Below, in pieces: positions 37,316-51,308 of a DNA stretch of 64,000 bases. Each line of letters starts with the position of its first letter. Within the stretch, counting starts at the first letter, position 1. Origin of the DNA: Cenococcum geophilum 1.58 (Eukaryota; Ascomycota; Dothideomycetes; Gloniales; Gloniaceae); contig KV748200.1 of assembly GCA_001692895.1 (NCBI GenBank), forward strand, positions 2,120,914 through 2,184,913. Reading direction: 5' to 3'. The position numbers and the translations under genes were made by a program. Below the pieces are notes generated by a model. That model ran no database searches. It was given only the letters and a program-made list of their open reading frames with translations, and had not been told where the DNA came from.

Positions 37316-37834
37316 TTATAATAAAGAAATGCTAGCTATTATATTTAGCTTTTAGTACTAGCGCGTGTAGCTAAAGGGGACCCTTAAGCTAATTTAAGTA
37401 GTTTTGGATTATAAAACCCTATAATACTTTATAATAACTAAGACCCTTATAGCTTAGTAAGCGCGCTAGGCGAACGTTTTATCCTAGTTTAATTTCCTAA
37501 TTATATATAAGCTAGGCGCTACTAACCGTACAGACGCCCTTATAAGGCGTAAATAGGACCTAGATAACTAGACGGCTATAAAGATCTTATTATAGACCTA
37601 GATTTTACTATAACTAGAGTACCTTAACCCTTAAATATAAGCAGAACTAAATATAGACTCTTTAGGCGCTAAGATATATCCTCTTAACCCCTTAGGACTT
37701 AACTTTATTAATAAACTACTATAGATAAACTAGATGGCCCCTTCTCTATAAGAGTACTGTAAAAAGGCAAATAATAATACTAGCCTATAGTCCCTTAAAA
37801 ATAGATTACTTAAGTACTAAAAATAGCTAGTAGT
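37316..37834 (+). mobile_element. Element E fragment 2 (C-type Gypsy, RNase H to integrase)
   Basis: Resumes directly after the target duplication of F (37311-37315) and is collinear with C about 15226-15742. Interrupted by element D at GTAGT. Confidence 0.85.
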
Positions 37835-38254
37835 TATAATAAAGCCTTATAGGAAATACTACGGTAGACTTGTTAATAGGCTAGGTATATAGGTATAGAA
37901 TAGTTAATAACATAAATATAACTAGTGGAGTAGTTACCTAACAGATTAACTCTAATTATATTTTAAGATTTACTATAAAGAAGAGAAACTATCTATAGAG
38001 ACTATATATCCTTAAATATATAACTCCTCCCTATAGTAAAGGTTTAGTACGTTATTGCGTTAGTACATTAGTATATCCTACGTTTCTATATTCTTACGTT
38101 CCTATATTTTAAACTTATAATATAACTAGCTACATAACTTAGCTACCCCTTATTCTATAGTTTAATCGGTTCTAGCGCCTCCTATACTATCTTAACTAAC
38201 CTATTTATATCTATTTTTAGTAGTCGTACTACTGTTAATATAGGGTCCGTAATA
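37835..38254 (-). repeat. 3' LTR of element D (left)
   Basis: 420 bp, starting TATAATAAAGCC, with ACGTTAGTAC-like short tandem units in the middle; ends GGTCCGTAATA. Confidence 0.88.
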
Positions 38255-39678
38255 CTATCCCCTTTCTCTTTATCTTTATCCTTAAAGATATCTCCTATCT
38301 CTAAGTTGTCTATTAAAGGTATAGCATTCCCGTCCTTAATTTAGTAACCTTTATTATTTCTAATACCTCCTATTAATTCCTCTACGTCTAATTGTTATAA
38401 CTAGCTAGTAACTATTATTCTTTTACTTAGTAAAGTTATACCATCCTATTTTTATTATAAGGAAAGGAAGTTAGTATATATTATAATCGCGGCTCCGTTT
38501 AGTTGCTAACCTTCCTCCTATACTAAATATACGCGAGCGAACATGCAATTATTCTATAATATTTAATCCGTTTTTAGCGCTAAGTATACGCGTCTTATTA
38601 GTCTTTAAAGTCTCTAACTTCCTTATCTAATTTATTATAGGGTCCTATCTTTAATTTAAGGCGTCCTACCTTAAGAATAAACTTACTGCTACTCTTATTA
38701 AAGTATAGAAGCTTTATAATAATAGGGAGCGGATTTATACTAAAAAGTAGAAAGTATTTAAGACTTAATAGACTGCTTACGCTTACCTAGTTTATCTTAA
38801 AAAGGTTTATAAGAAGGTGCGCTCTAAGGAGTAGCATCTTACTAAGTAAGGTCTTCGCGAGCTTAAGGCCGAGGAGGCCAAAAAGAATTCTGGTTAAGAA
38901 GAGGCGGAAACAACTAATATACTAGCGGTAGATCCCTTAAATAATCCGGCTCGTTTATCGCCTTTAACTAATCCCTTTACCTTTAGCTCCTTCTTAATAT
39001 TACCTAACCTATTCTCTTTTAATACTCCTATATCTTTCCTATAGCGTTCTTTAAATTCTATAGCGGTTTTTAGGTAGTTTTATTATAGCCTATTTACTTT
39101 ACCTTATACTATATTTTATTATTAATGTTCTTATAACTAATAATCTTTAAAACTTACTATTTATCTTCTTTTTATCCTTTATATATATCTGCTTTATAAA
39201 TTAGTGGCTTAATATTCCTATATACTAGCTCTAGCATTATAATATACTATATAGGGTAGATCTCTATCCTAGCTAGTGAGTTTAATTTAAATATAACTAA
39301 TAAAATTCTTTATATGATTTTAAAAGGTTCTAGTCTAATATAGTTTAACTTCTTACTTAGTTATTAACTTTTGAAATTTTTATATAGTAGTTATACTTTA
39401 TCCCCCTCCTTAAGATCTAGTCCTTTAGATCCCTTATCGTTATAATACCTTTTTTACTAATTCTATAAAGTCTATATAAAGATTTATTAATATCTTTATT
39501 CTTTTTTTTAGCTATACTACTTATTTTCTTTACTTACTATAGTAATAATAATGTTCTTAGCTTATATCTATAATTTGCCTTAAATAGTAATATGCCTATT
39601 CCTTTTTATAGTGTTATATTATATATAGATTATATAATTAGTAATTGTTGGGAATAAAGGCAAGTGGTCACCATATAA

Positions 39679-39738
39679 GGCAAATTGCCATTATGGGTGG
39701 CAAGTTGCCGTTATGTGCGGCAAGTTGCCGTCACGTGT
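39679..39738 (+). repeat. Three 20-bp palindromic units in G LTR
   Basis: Each unit opens with the palindromic core GGCAANTTGCC and continues CRTTATGKG or similar. Spacing is exactly 20 bp. Possible binding sites for a dimeric regulator; the inference is from symmetry only. Confidence 0.75.
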
Positions 39739-39756
39739 CGCCGCGGCAGTAGCGTA

Positions 39757-39779
39757 GCGAGGAGCCTTAAGCTCCTCGC
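39757..39779 (+). terminator. Hairpin in G LTR, possible 3'-end signal
   Basis: GCGAGGAGC and GCTCCTCGC form a perfect 9-bp stem with loop CTTAA. It is present in both LTRs. The role is unknown; it could mark the R region or RNA 3'-end formation. Confidence 0.4.
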
Positions 39780-42700
39780 CCTCCCTGAAAGAATAAGAAA
39801 AATAATTATTATACTATCTACGAACCGTAGCTACGTGATATTCCCTTATGTAACCAACACTGATTAGTGGTTAACTTTACTGTTATACTATAGAATAGCT
39901 AGGTATTCCACTAAGAAGAGATAAGCTACTGTACCAGTGCTACTTATACTAGAGGAAGCTGTTTTTTAAGGTTAGAACTGGTCCTAAACCTTAAATAGAA
40001 CTTTTCTACGAATCTAAGGATCTAAAGGCCAGAACTGGTCCTAAGCCTTTCTAAGATTACGGATTCTTGCGTCTATTACGCAGAATAACACGCTTTATAA
40101 GTCTTTGCGATTTAAGGCCAAAACTAGTTCTAAGCCCCATAACTGCAAATATACGTTATAAACGCGTACTAAACGATAAATGCGTGCTAAATAATAAATA
40201 TATATTACGAACGCGTACCAAACAATAATCCCTATACTAATAATACTTCCCTCCCTCCGAAAACATGGCTACGCCTACCTTAAATAACTAGAAAGACTCT
40301 TTACTACTAGGGGTAGCTAAGCACGCGAAACTTATTAATAAAGATTAGGATGATTTTGCCTTTAATATAACAACTTATACCGTAAAACAAGTTAATGGCT
40401 TTCTCCTACACTATATTATATTCTACTAAAATAGATACTACGCCGACTTATAACTATAGGAGTATTTTAGGAAGGATTTTGTGGGATGGACTGCTAATAC
40501 CTAGGTACTTAGCAACGTTAATATTATTTGGGACTTTTAAGACTTCCTTTATAGGAATAGGGTATACGTTACTAAGAACGGTAACCCAATTACTAGTAAT
40601 ATTTAGGCCGTTATTACTAGTGTAAAAGAACTAATATAGACGGAAGCTAAGATTATACGTTAACTACGGAAACCTAAAAATAACCTATATTCTTTGGAAG
40701 GCAACTTTAATTTATATTAAAACCCCTAGAACGCTAACCCCCTACCTAAAGCTGCTCTCCTACCTAGAGGTGCTCTCCTACTTAGAGTTGCTCCGCCTTT
40801 ACCTCCTTTACTCTAGCCAACTAGTAAGCCTTTACTATAAGAAGTTACGAATCTAATAAAGGTATATTTAGACAAAGAGAAGAAGTTTAGAGGAGAACTA
40901 TACGATATGCTTAGAGTAAAACTATAGGTTTTTTATAACTGTTGTAATAAGGTTAGAATTTAACGCCACTAGTACTATTACGCTTTCTCTGTTATATTAA
41001 AGGGACGGGCGGTAATATTTTATTATAACTATATTGCGGGTAAAAACTATAACTTTAATATAATGCTTTAGCTTACTAGAGCCCACTTTAAGACCGATAA
41101 GAATTGCTAACTTTATATATCTAAATGGCGGGAGACTATGTTCTAGAGAGTTATTGCTTCTAACCTAATAAAGACTTATTTAGAGTGCCTTTAACTACTC
41201 TTTAATAAACTCTAGAAAATCTAATATGGCCTTATTAAAACTTACTAAAATAAGAACAGCCTAAGGGACTAGGTTATTTTAGCATGCTATAGTATTCCTA
41301 AGTATAACTTAGCGCTATATAAACCTGCGGATACGTTTAAAGGAGTATATACTAAGCTACGCTCCGCCGTAGGTACTGTAATGCGAATATAAAAATCTTA
41401 ACAGTTCTATACCGAAAACCTTACCTAACTAAATATTCCTAACTAATATGATTATAACTGGACTAATTAAATATATGGTGGCCGCGGTAGGGAATACGGA
41501 AGAGAGTATAATTTATGTTAACTATAAGGTAATTATGGAGGTCCTTATAGAGGTTTATTTTAAAGTAATCGCTAAAAGAAATGCTACGTTTATAAGAAGC
41601 TAAATTGCTAGTTAACTAGACACTCCCTTAATAAGCGAAAAGAGGAAAGAGGTATATAATAAGTTCCGTTAGAGTATAAAAAACGTTAGAAATTATAAGG
41701 TCACTATGGCCTACTTTTAAAGCTTCCTGGTTTAATATAAAGGCGTAGAAGACCTTAAGGGTAAGGTTAATAAGACCGAATAGCTCCTTATAGATATGGA
41801 AATTGAGGACTACTTACCTAACCAATACTTTACTGAGTATGGTAAGGTAAATGGTATATAAACTGTTGCTGTCCTTAATAACTAATCTACGCTCTATTCT
41901 ACTACGAAGTTAGATATCTTTAATAAGCTAAAGGAGAGCTCTGTGTTTTCCTTTAATAATAAATACTTAGTGAATGTCTTCTATAGTATTATACCGGATA
42001 CTAGAGCTGTAGGAGTATCTATAGTAGGAGAACCTTAAGTTTAAGCCCTTTAGCAGCTTAATAGCTCTGTTTAGATTAACTATTTAACGGCAGGCTAGCA
42101 TACGATTTGTTTTGGCAAAGGTACTGCAATTTCTCTCGGTATAATTAGGGTTTAAACCCCTTTAGGGTATATTAGTTTTTATATTGTTCCTATAAATACT
42201 CTGTTTTTATTTTGCATTAAAGATATAAATAAGTTAGGTGTTAGGCTTAACAACCTTAAGAATATACTTATTTAGGGAGATAATTGGGTGCCTGTTATAC
42301 GCAAGTAGGGTTACCCCTAGTTGCTCCTTTATTAACTAGAAAAGAGTATTACTTAGAGCCACTTAACTAAGTTAGAATTACGCCAACTATACTGTTGTTT
42401 TGGCCACCTATCTATTTATTAATTGCTTAGGGTTCTTTAGCGAGTAGGCTATAAAGTTAAGGTTAAGGTAATTAAGTATCTTATAAAGTATTGCTATTAC
42501 TACTAAATGAACTAGAAGTCCCCTGGCCGATTTAAGTTTACCCTTAAGGATAACTATGACTTTAACTTCTGTGTTATTATTAACGTTATGTATCTTAGCG
42601 GCAAGCCAGTGCTCTAAGTTATTAACTTTTTAACTTCCTTTTAAGCAGCGTGTTTCTTAAAAGATATATTAGCCAGAAATATATAGGAGACCCTTTAGTT

Positions 42701-45205
42701 ATGCTAGATTAATGTCTATTTAGGACCCCTTAATTAAATCGTCTATAACGTAAGAAAGAACTTTTTATCTATAGAGTTTTGATAACAGATAAAGGCAATA
42801 GTAATTAAGGTTAAGGAAGTCCCTATTAAGGCATATAATAGTATTGGAAAAGTAGAACGATATTATGCGCTATTACGCCGCGTATATAAGATTATCTCTT
42901 TAGAACTAAAGGACGCTAGCGAAGGACTTACCTTATAAATAGCTGTTAAAGCTATTAACAATTCCGCTGGCCCGGATAGACTTATACCTATATTACTAGT
43001 CTTTAGCGCCTACCCTTAAATAACTAATAATTCTTTACTATCTCCCTCTATTATATAATAAGCNGAGGCTATTTACAAGGCAATAAAGGAGGTGCGATGT
43101 CTCTACGCTATACGCTAGGTTAACGACGTACTAGAAATAAGAAATGGCCTAAATACCTTAACTACGCTTAATCTATTACTCTAGTCTAAGGTACGCGTAT
43201 GGCGTAAAAAGGGAGAATAGTTAGGCCCACACTAACTTATTGCAATTAATGGTTAAACTTATACTATTTAGATGCCTTACGGACCTATTTAATTCCGTTT
43301 AACTGTTATTAAGCCTTACTATAAAGATAACAATTCTAAGCCTTTATAGGATGCCCTAGAAAATACCCTAGAAGAGAACTATAATTAATATGCTCTAAAA
43401 GGCGACTATGATCCTAATATAATTATAGTAGATACGCTATAACTATAACGCGGTAGAGGTCGCCTAAAGGGATTACGAAATTGCTAATATCTTATTAATT
43501 TTAAAGAATAATTTGTTGCCGCTATTAAGAATAGAGTTAAGTTATTAATGGCCTTTATAACAGCTAAGGAGAAGGCTAACTTTAAACTCGTAAAATAGCT
43601 CTAAAAGAAAGGTCGTATTATAACTTTAGGAGCTCCTTTCTAAGCATCTAATAAGTAGAAGATTGATAGTCTTATTATAAGAGGAGTCTTTAAATTTAAG
43701 AAGTATAACCCTACTAAGTTTAATAGAGTTTGCATCTTTAAGTTAAGAATGGTTAATAAGATTAAGGGTAAAGCTATTAACGCCCTATTTAAGAAATTAA
43801 GGCTTATTATCTAAGGCTATAATAATAATAGTAAGAAGGTAATTCTTATATAGTCTCCCACGATTTAACGAGCTAGTTAGCGAGTTATTATTATACTAGC
43901 TCCCTCCTTAATAAAAAATAGAATAGCGGTTTATTTATAAGATATTACTTAAGCCTATACCTAATTAGAGATGCACCTTTAGCGCTTAATATTAGTATAC
44001 GTTCTAGAGTAAATTCGCCACTAGTATCCTAAAGATATAATTATAGTTATGCTTAAGCTATTATATAGGATTGCAGAGGTAGGAATTTACTAGTGGGCTA
44101 CCTATAGTAAGCACTATAAAGAGAAGCTTTTAATAACTACTTCTATATTCGATCCCTGCTTCCTTATTATAACTATAGGAACTCCATTTAAAATTGTTGG
44201 CATATAAACTAACAATATAATTATCTTAGGAGATGACTAATTCTTAGCTCTTAAAGAAGACGAGCTAGTAAAGGTAAATCTTATAGTAAAGCTAAAGGAA
44301 AAGCTTAGTTTAATAACACTATTACTCTTTAACGGATGTATCCTTTCCCTAAATGAGGATTCTATTACTTTACGCTAGAAGGGTTAAGGTAAGAAGATTA
44401 ACGTTATTAACGCTAATTCTTTAAAGTAAAAATACGTAGAGTAACGCGCTTGCGGAGTTTATATTACTTCTATCTGTTAACCTAAGGCTTTATTTAATCT
44501 CTCTATTGCCGCCTAATACTAAAAACTAACTAAGGATGATATCCTTGCCCTAAATAAGCGTTTTTTCTGGTAAATAAACTATCTTGATTAGGGACTACTT
44601 TATATACCTATTAATCTTCCTACCGCTAAGCTCTTTATATTTGTTAATAGATCGTTTATAAATAATAAAGATTTTAGCTCCTAGTTAGGATATAAGATTA
44701 TTATCACAAATGAATTTACTAGAGAGAATAACTTTATAATCTATAGCAATCTTATTTATTAGAGCTTAACTAAGAGCAAGCGCGTTACCTGAAGTGTTTT
44801 AGCATTAGAGATATATGGAATGGTTAGCGGAGTTAATATAGCAATTATAATTGGAACTACCCTAAAGATAATTATAGATTAACTTAAACTTTTTGTTATC
44901 CCTATAATTGTATATACCGACTTATATTCCCTCTATAAGTGTTTAGTTAAGCTTAGTACTATAAAGGAGAAGCGCCTTATAATTGATATTATAGTACTTT
45001 AGTAATCCTATAAGCGTTAAGAACTCTTTAAGATTTAATTAATTAATGGCTAAGATAACCTAGTAGATATAATAACGAAGGCGAACCTAAATAAGGCACT
45101 AGAGACGTTTGTTAATATAAATACTCTACGTATATAAGTTAAAGGTTAGGTTAAAAGGGAGTCCCTTGAAATTTCTTAGTTACGTAAGGTCTTAAGATAT
45201 TTAGA

Positions 45206-45344
45206 AACTTTAACCAGCGGTTAAAGTTGTTTAATTGGTTAGATTCTCTTGCTAAGACTTTTTAGAGTATAATATTCTGCAGACCCTAACTTAACCTAGC
45301 TAATTAGGATTTTTCATCCCTGGGATGAAAAATCGCTATTAGCT
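45206..45344 (+). repeat. Two-palindrome 3' module in element G
   Basis: Palindrome 2 at 45206-45228 and palindrome 1 at 45298-45344 (arms of 23 bp, 20 matched, around CATCCCTGGGATG). Followed by CTACTAGCGCCTTAG, also shared with F, and a TATATATATATAG run followed by GTAACC near 45510-45534, again present in F. It ends about 209 bp before the 3' LTR of G. Confidence 0.8.
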
Positions 45345-45552
45345 TGCTTACTACTAGCGCCTTAGCGGCCCTCTGAATAAGATATCTACCTATAACTCCT
45401 AAGTAAGAAAGCACTACGTGCTAAGAGGCAAATTTTGGGATAGTGAGACTTATATTATAATGGCAATAGTAAGTAAGGAGGATTGATATTTGCTACGCTA
45501 GTTAAGCGGTATATATATATATAGATGGTAACCATAAAAGAAGAGTTGCTAG

Positions 45553-45766
45553 TGTTGGGAATAAAGGTAAGTGGTTACTATATAAGGCAAATTGCTATTA
45601 TGGGTGGCAAGTTGCCGTTACGTGCGGCAAGTTGCCGTCACGTGTCGCCGCGGCAGTAGCGTAGCGAGGAGCCTTAAGCTCCTCGCCCTCCCTAAAAGAA
45701 TAAGAAAAACAATCATTATACTATCTATGAACCGTAGCTACGTGATATCCCCTTATGTAACCAACA
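45553..45766 (+). repeat. 3' LTR of element G
   Basis: 214 bp, nearly identical to the 5' LTR; the units are at 45586-45645 and the hairpin at 45664-45686. Confidence 0.95.
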
Positions 45767-48700
45767 GTAATAATAATACCTAATTATTCTATATATAATT
45801 AATATAATACCTTAGATACTATTTTAGTATCTAACTTAATCTTTCTATTTATTTATCTATCTGCGGATAATATATAGTAGAGGTTACTGCTCTAACTCCT
45901 TATTCCACCAAAAACACTTCCTAAAATACTACTATAAATCTTAGATCTCTATCTAATATAATTTTACTTAGTACTTTATATTTTATAAACACTTCTTTAA
46001 TATAAATTCTAACGATATCTTCTACTAAGATTTCTTCTATGTATGCTATAAAGTAGCCCTATTTAGTTAACTTATCCACTATTACTAAAATTATGTTATA
46101 CTCCTATACTATAATAAGATTTCTTAACTTTAATAACTTAATAACAAAGTCCTATAATATAACCTCTTATAGTCTTCCTAGTATTTTAATAGGTTATAGC
46201 CCTCTATATAGCTTATACCTTATTAGTTTATTCCTTTTAGTAATCTAGATACTCTTTTATTACTTTTCTAGCTATACCCTAGAATTTATTAATAATATAT
46301 TCTTCCTAGAGTCTTAACACTAAGCCTATTGCTCCATTATGCCCTTAAATTATTCCCTTATAGAAATCTTCTATAAAATACTTTACTATACTTTTTAGGA
46401 TATACTTTACCTCTTAATTTTCGTATATATCCATCTATAAATCTTCTAGCTGTACTTTTAGAATTCTCTATACCTAAAAGCTTTTTAGTATCTTATAGAC
46501 TCTCTCTAGTTCTTTATCCTTTTAGGTTACTGCTAGCTTAAGGTAATTATACCTAATTAATCCGTTATTATCTTTACGTAGTATTACTCCTAATAGTTTT
46601 TTATCGTTCTATAATTTAGCTTTTCTACTTAATATATCTACCCTTATATTCTTAGTGCCTTTAATATACTAAATTTTAAAATAGTATTCTATAAGCATCT
46701 TTACCTATCTAACTTATTTATAATTAAGTTTTATTATTAGGAACCTTATTAGGTTTTTATAATCCATCTTAACTATAAATAATTTCTCTACGTCTTATAA
46801 GAATGCTCTCTATTTTTTAAGTACTATAACTATACCTAGTAACTCCTCATTATAGATATTATAGTTTAACTTTAGTAGTGTTATCTTCCGACTATAGTAT
46901 ACTACTAAATGCTATATATTTTTATACTTTTATAGAAAATATACTTCTAGTATAAAGTCTAATATATTTATATTTATAACTATATCTAATCCTAGTTAAT
47001 AAATCTTGAGGATTAGTTCTTAGGTAAATAACTCCTTAAGTTCTTTAAATAGCTTCCTTTACTTATCTCCCTATACCTATAGTTTCTCTTTCTTTATAAG
47101 CCTAGTAAATGGTTTAATATTATTTAACTATTATGCTATAAACCTTCTATAGTAGTTACAAACTCCTAAAAATAACCTTAACTACGTTACGTTCTCTAGT
47201 TCTTACTAGCTTACTATAGCTTTAATCTTCCTTAGGTCTATACTAATATAACTTAATTTAATAATAAATTTAATAAAATTAGTCTTCCTTATAAAAAACA
47301 TATATTTCTTAATTGCTACTAGTATCTATTCCTCTTATAGTCTCTTTAAAACCCATTTAATGTATTCTCTATATTCTTTCCTAGTTATTAAATAGATAAT
47401 AATAATATTAAGATATACTAAAATAAACTTATTAAGGTGCTCTTCTAATACACTATTAATTCGCTTTTAAAATATTACTAATATATTTATAAGCCTAAAT
47501 TGTATAACTAATAGCTTATATAATCCTTTCTTTAACTTAAAAACTGCCTTCTATTTATGCCTTCCTTAATTTTAATCTGGTGATATACCTACCTTAAATC
47601 TATCTTTACGAAGATTTACACATTACCTATCCTATCCTAGATTTCGCTAATTAAGAGTAAAAGATACCTACCCTTTTAAGTAATGCTATTTAACTGCCTG
47701 TAGTTAATATATAGCCTAAAGTTTTCCATTCTTCTTTAGTACGAACAGTACTAGATAACCTATTAATAACTATAAAGGTCTAATATATCCCTTTTATAAG
47801 TTTTCTTAGATAAACTCCTTTAGTACTCTTAACTCCTCTTAAGTAAGCTTATAGGTTAGAAAGAACTTTAAATTTATTCCTAATTCTAACTCTATCTTAT
47901 AGTTCTATGCTATATAATCTTCTAGCTTTTTACTTTCTAAGCTTTATAGTTTTTTACTATACTTATAGTATCTCTTTAGTATATAACTTAAGCCTCGCTT
48001 AGTCTCTTTATATATTACTCTAACTTAGTACTATACTATCTTAGTCTATTATTATATCTTATATTATTAAGTATCCCTAATATTAACCTAACCTATAATC
48101 TAATCGATTTTTAGATTATATTCCTATAACTAAGGTATATTTAATACTGCCTTATCCTGTCCTAATAGTAGAATATTAAAAAACATCTTAATTCGTCTCC
48201 CTTTAATAGTTATTTAAATAGGTCCTATTTTAAAATTAATAATTCCTCCTCTATAGGTTATTAGATCTTCTAAAATTATAACTAATAGGTAAAGTTATTC
48301 CTTCTATCTCTAAGGTAGTCCTATTCTTTTAACTACTACTAGTAAGATATAGTTCCGCGTTACTCCACTATCTATTAGTTCTTTAAACTATTAATCTTAC
48401 TAATTAACTTATAAATTTAGGTATTATTCTTAAATTCCTTTAAGGGTTTAAGGCTCTACTACTAGCTCCCTCTAGTTTTATAGGCCTCTACTTTTCCTAA
48501 CTATTAGCTGCTTAATCCTATTACACTTAGCTTACTCTTTAGCCAATACCTAGTTTGCTTTTTATTCTCTATATACTATAGATATATATTCTTTAAATAT
48601 TCCTACTACTATTATCCGTCTAAGTATTCTTCTATAAGAAATCTTTTTAGTTAAAGTATTAAGTCTCCTAACTCCTAAACTTTTACTAAATGCTATTTAT

Positions 48701-51308
48701 ATATATTTTTAATATTTTTATACTATTACTTATCTGGCGCCTAATATATCCTTATAGGGTACTTCTAATTTTTTTTAGGTTCTTATATATCTTGTATATA
48801 TTATCTATATATACAATCTATAATAGCGTATAATATACAAGGTGCTTTAGGTTAACTCTTAAGTCATCTTTATCTTTAAGTTTAAACCTTTATTATATTA
48901 ATCTGCATATAATAACTTTATTTATAGGTACTAAGATTTACTTCTCGATTCTCTAGTCCTCTAATTATTTCTCTAGATTCTTAGATGTTATAATTAAGGC
49001 TCCCTTAATATAACTTATAGCCTTTTCTATCCTAAATAACTTATTCGTCTAACTATATATAAAAATCTTCCTACTTATTATTATATTGTTATCTATACTA
49101 CTTTTAGTATAGCTATTAGAGTATATACAGCTTATCCGTAAGGAAGTATCTTCTTATTACTATATTATAATAGCCCTTTATATGCCGTTCCTTAAACCTA
49201 GTTAGAATCCCTAAATCCTCTTCTTATTCTAGTTTAGTAAGCCACTTAGCTCTTAATATACCTACTTTAGGTCTATTAGTAATTCTTTATATAGATACTC
49301 TATCCCTTATATAACCTAGTATGCTAAATCTCTAGTCTAGTTTCTATTCTTATTATATAAGGATTCTCTATCTAAATTCCTCTATGCTTTCCTTTGTTTT
49401 TTACCTTATAAGTCGATCCTTAAAGTCTTCTTCCTTCTTAATCTTAGTGTCGATTTTCTTAATAGTCCTTATTCGCGTATTAAAATCTTAGTCCTATAGA
49501 ACTCTTAATCCTAAGCTTACTTCTTTCTTAAGCTTAACTCTAGCCTTAATCTAACTAGGCTTTTATAATGTTCTTATCTTATCTTATCTTAAGAGTCTTA
49601 TACCTTTAGGAAACTTCGTCCTAAGCTTATTCATATATTACTAAACTAAGCCGTTACTCTACTCTATTAGTTGTCGTCTATTATAGGTCCTTAAGCATAT
49701 CTTATCTCTTCTTAAGAATCTTAAGCGTCTCTTATCTCTTAAAAATCTTAAGCCTTTAGCCTTTTGCCTTTATCGAGTGGTAAGCTAGCACTAGCAGTTG
49801 TCTGCTTACTTAATCCTTTTTCTTAAATATTTCTCCTTCCGTCTTATAAAGTGATGGATACCGTATTTAATAGTGTTATAATTTCTATTACCAACCCTTA
49901 CTCTATGGCGGTCTTAGTTTTTACTTCTGATATAATATCTCTAATGCTTATATACTCCTAGTAAGCTGCCTTTATTACCTTATTATTACTAAATATTTCG
50001 CCTATATAAAATTTATCGTCCTTAATATCTAATCTATAAGATAGTTTATTAGTTCCTCTAAACTCTAATAATTTTAGCCTCTATAGCTAATAGCTTACGC
50101 TATACTTAGCGTCTTTATATATTTGGTATACGTTATTATAGTAGAACATAAAACTCTTAATTAAACATTCTTTTATTTTTTATAGTATATTATTATCCCT
50201 TTATACGTATATATCGTCTACTAGTCTTATTTCTCTTACTATATAGTAACTCTAACCACTTCTATAGTCTCTAACAAAATAACCTTATTTTCCGCAATTT
50301 ATAGTCCGCCTAAATATCTTCTACTACTAAGATCCCTAGTTTGGCCTCTGCTCCTTAGACCTTTAATTACTTAATCCTTATTCTTTAGGTTTTTATAGTT
50401 TCTTATTTCATTTTTTATTTTCTTTAATATTACTTAGGCCTATTAGCTCTACGCTATACTATAGTTTTTAGTTTTCACTTTACCGTTATGTACTCTGCGT
50501 CTTATATGCCTATAAAACTCTATCCTAACCCCTCTTAGTCTACTCTCTTTAATAGATCCTATTATTGATCTTAATTACTTAATTAATTAATTCCCTAAGA
50601 GTATCCGCATCTTCTATTAGGATAATCGCGTCCTAGACTTTTACTTTAAGTCCCTATTTATACTATGCTATAAGTACCTTATTATTCTATTTAACTTATA
50701 TAGCTAATATCTAGAATTATGTTATATACTTAATTGCTAAGATTCGTTACGTTAAGTTTTAAAGCTTTTATTCTACTATAGTGGTTACTTTTAGGTCTCT
50801 AAATATTTGCGTTAGTTATTCCACGAACCCGTTTTAATTAGCAAATATATATTATACTTCTTAGTTAGTAGTTACTATACCGCTTTCCTATACCTCTATA
50901 AGGTAAGGTTTAAACTACTTAAATGCCCTTCATATTAAGAATAGTCCTGCGTAGGCTATTTGGTCTATAGGTATTACTAACTTCGCTCCTTCTTACGTAA
51001 CCTTAAAATACATCTACGTAAGGAATCCCTTAAGTTTTAACTTCTTACCTAAGAATTGCTTAATAGATAGTAGCTTAATCTTCGCTGCTCTAATCCCATT
51101 AATCCTTTCTTTAAGTATCCTATTATTGTCTATTAATTAATTAACTATAGCTTATAATTATCTAACCGTAACTAGCTAAGAGTTAGTATCTACTATACTA
51201 GTGTCGTTACCTAATCTTAATATAGTTGCTGCCGTTAACGGCGTTATAACTACTACTTTTAGTAGCATGTTATTTAACTTTTTTTTACTATAACTTTAGT
51301 AGTAAATA

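Larger units (their letters stand above)
39646..39859 (+). repeat. 5' LTR of element G
   Basis: 214 bp, TGTTGGGAATAAAGG to AACCAACA with short terminal inverted TGTTGG and CCAACA. Contains three 20-bp units (39679-39738) and a 9-bp-stem hairpin (39757-39779). Confidence 0.95.
39646..45766 (+). mobile_element. Element G: Copia LTR retrotransposon, fossil, nested in D
   Basis: Target duplication GTAAT at 39641-39645 and 45767-45771; LTRs 214 bp; 6.1 kb with no further insertion inside. Plus-strand order is that of Copia, with integrase before reverse transcriptase: gag from 40266, gag-pre-integrase about 42380-42470, integrase about 42520-42990, reverse transcriptase about 43650-44400 (FDPCFLI and LLLFNGCILS blocks), RNase H about 44770-45140 (SKRVT, LALEIYGMVSG). 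Broken by dozens of RIP-type stops, although the LTRs are hardly affected. The 3' untranslated region holds the module shared with F. Confidence 0.92.

Noticed and set aside
40395-40625. 76-codon frame in element G
   Set aside because: Falls in the gag region but in a different frame from the gag start; a chance opening in mutated sequence.
39685-45783. Two similar 60-63 codon frames at 39685 and 45592
   Set aside because: They lie inside the two LTRs of element G and begin in its 20-bp tandem units; no evidence of translation.
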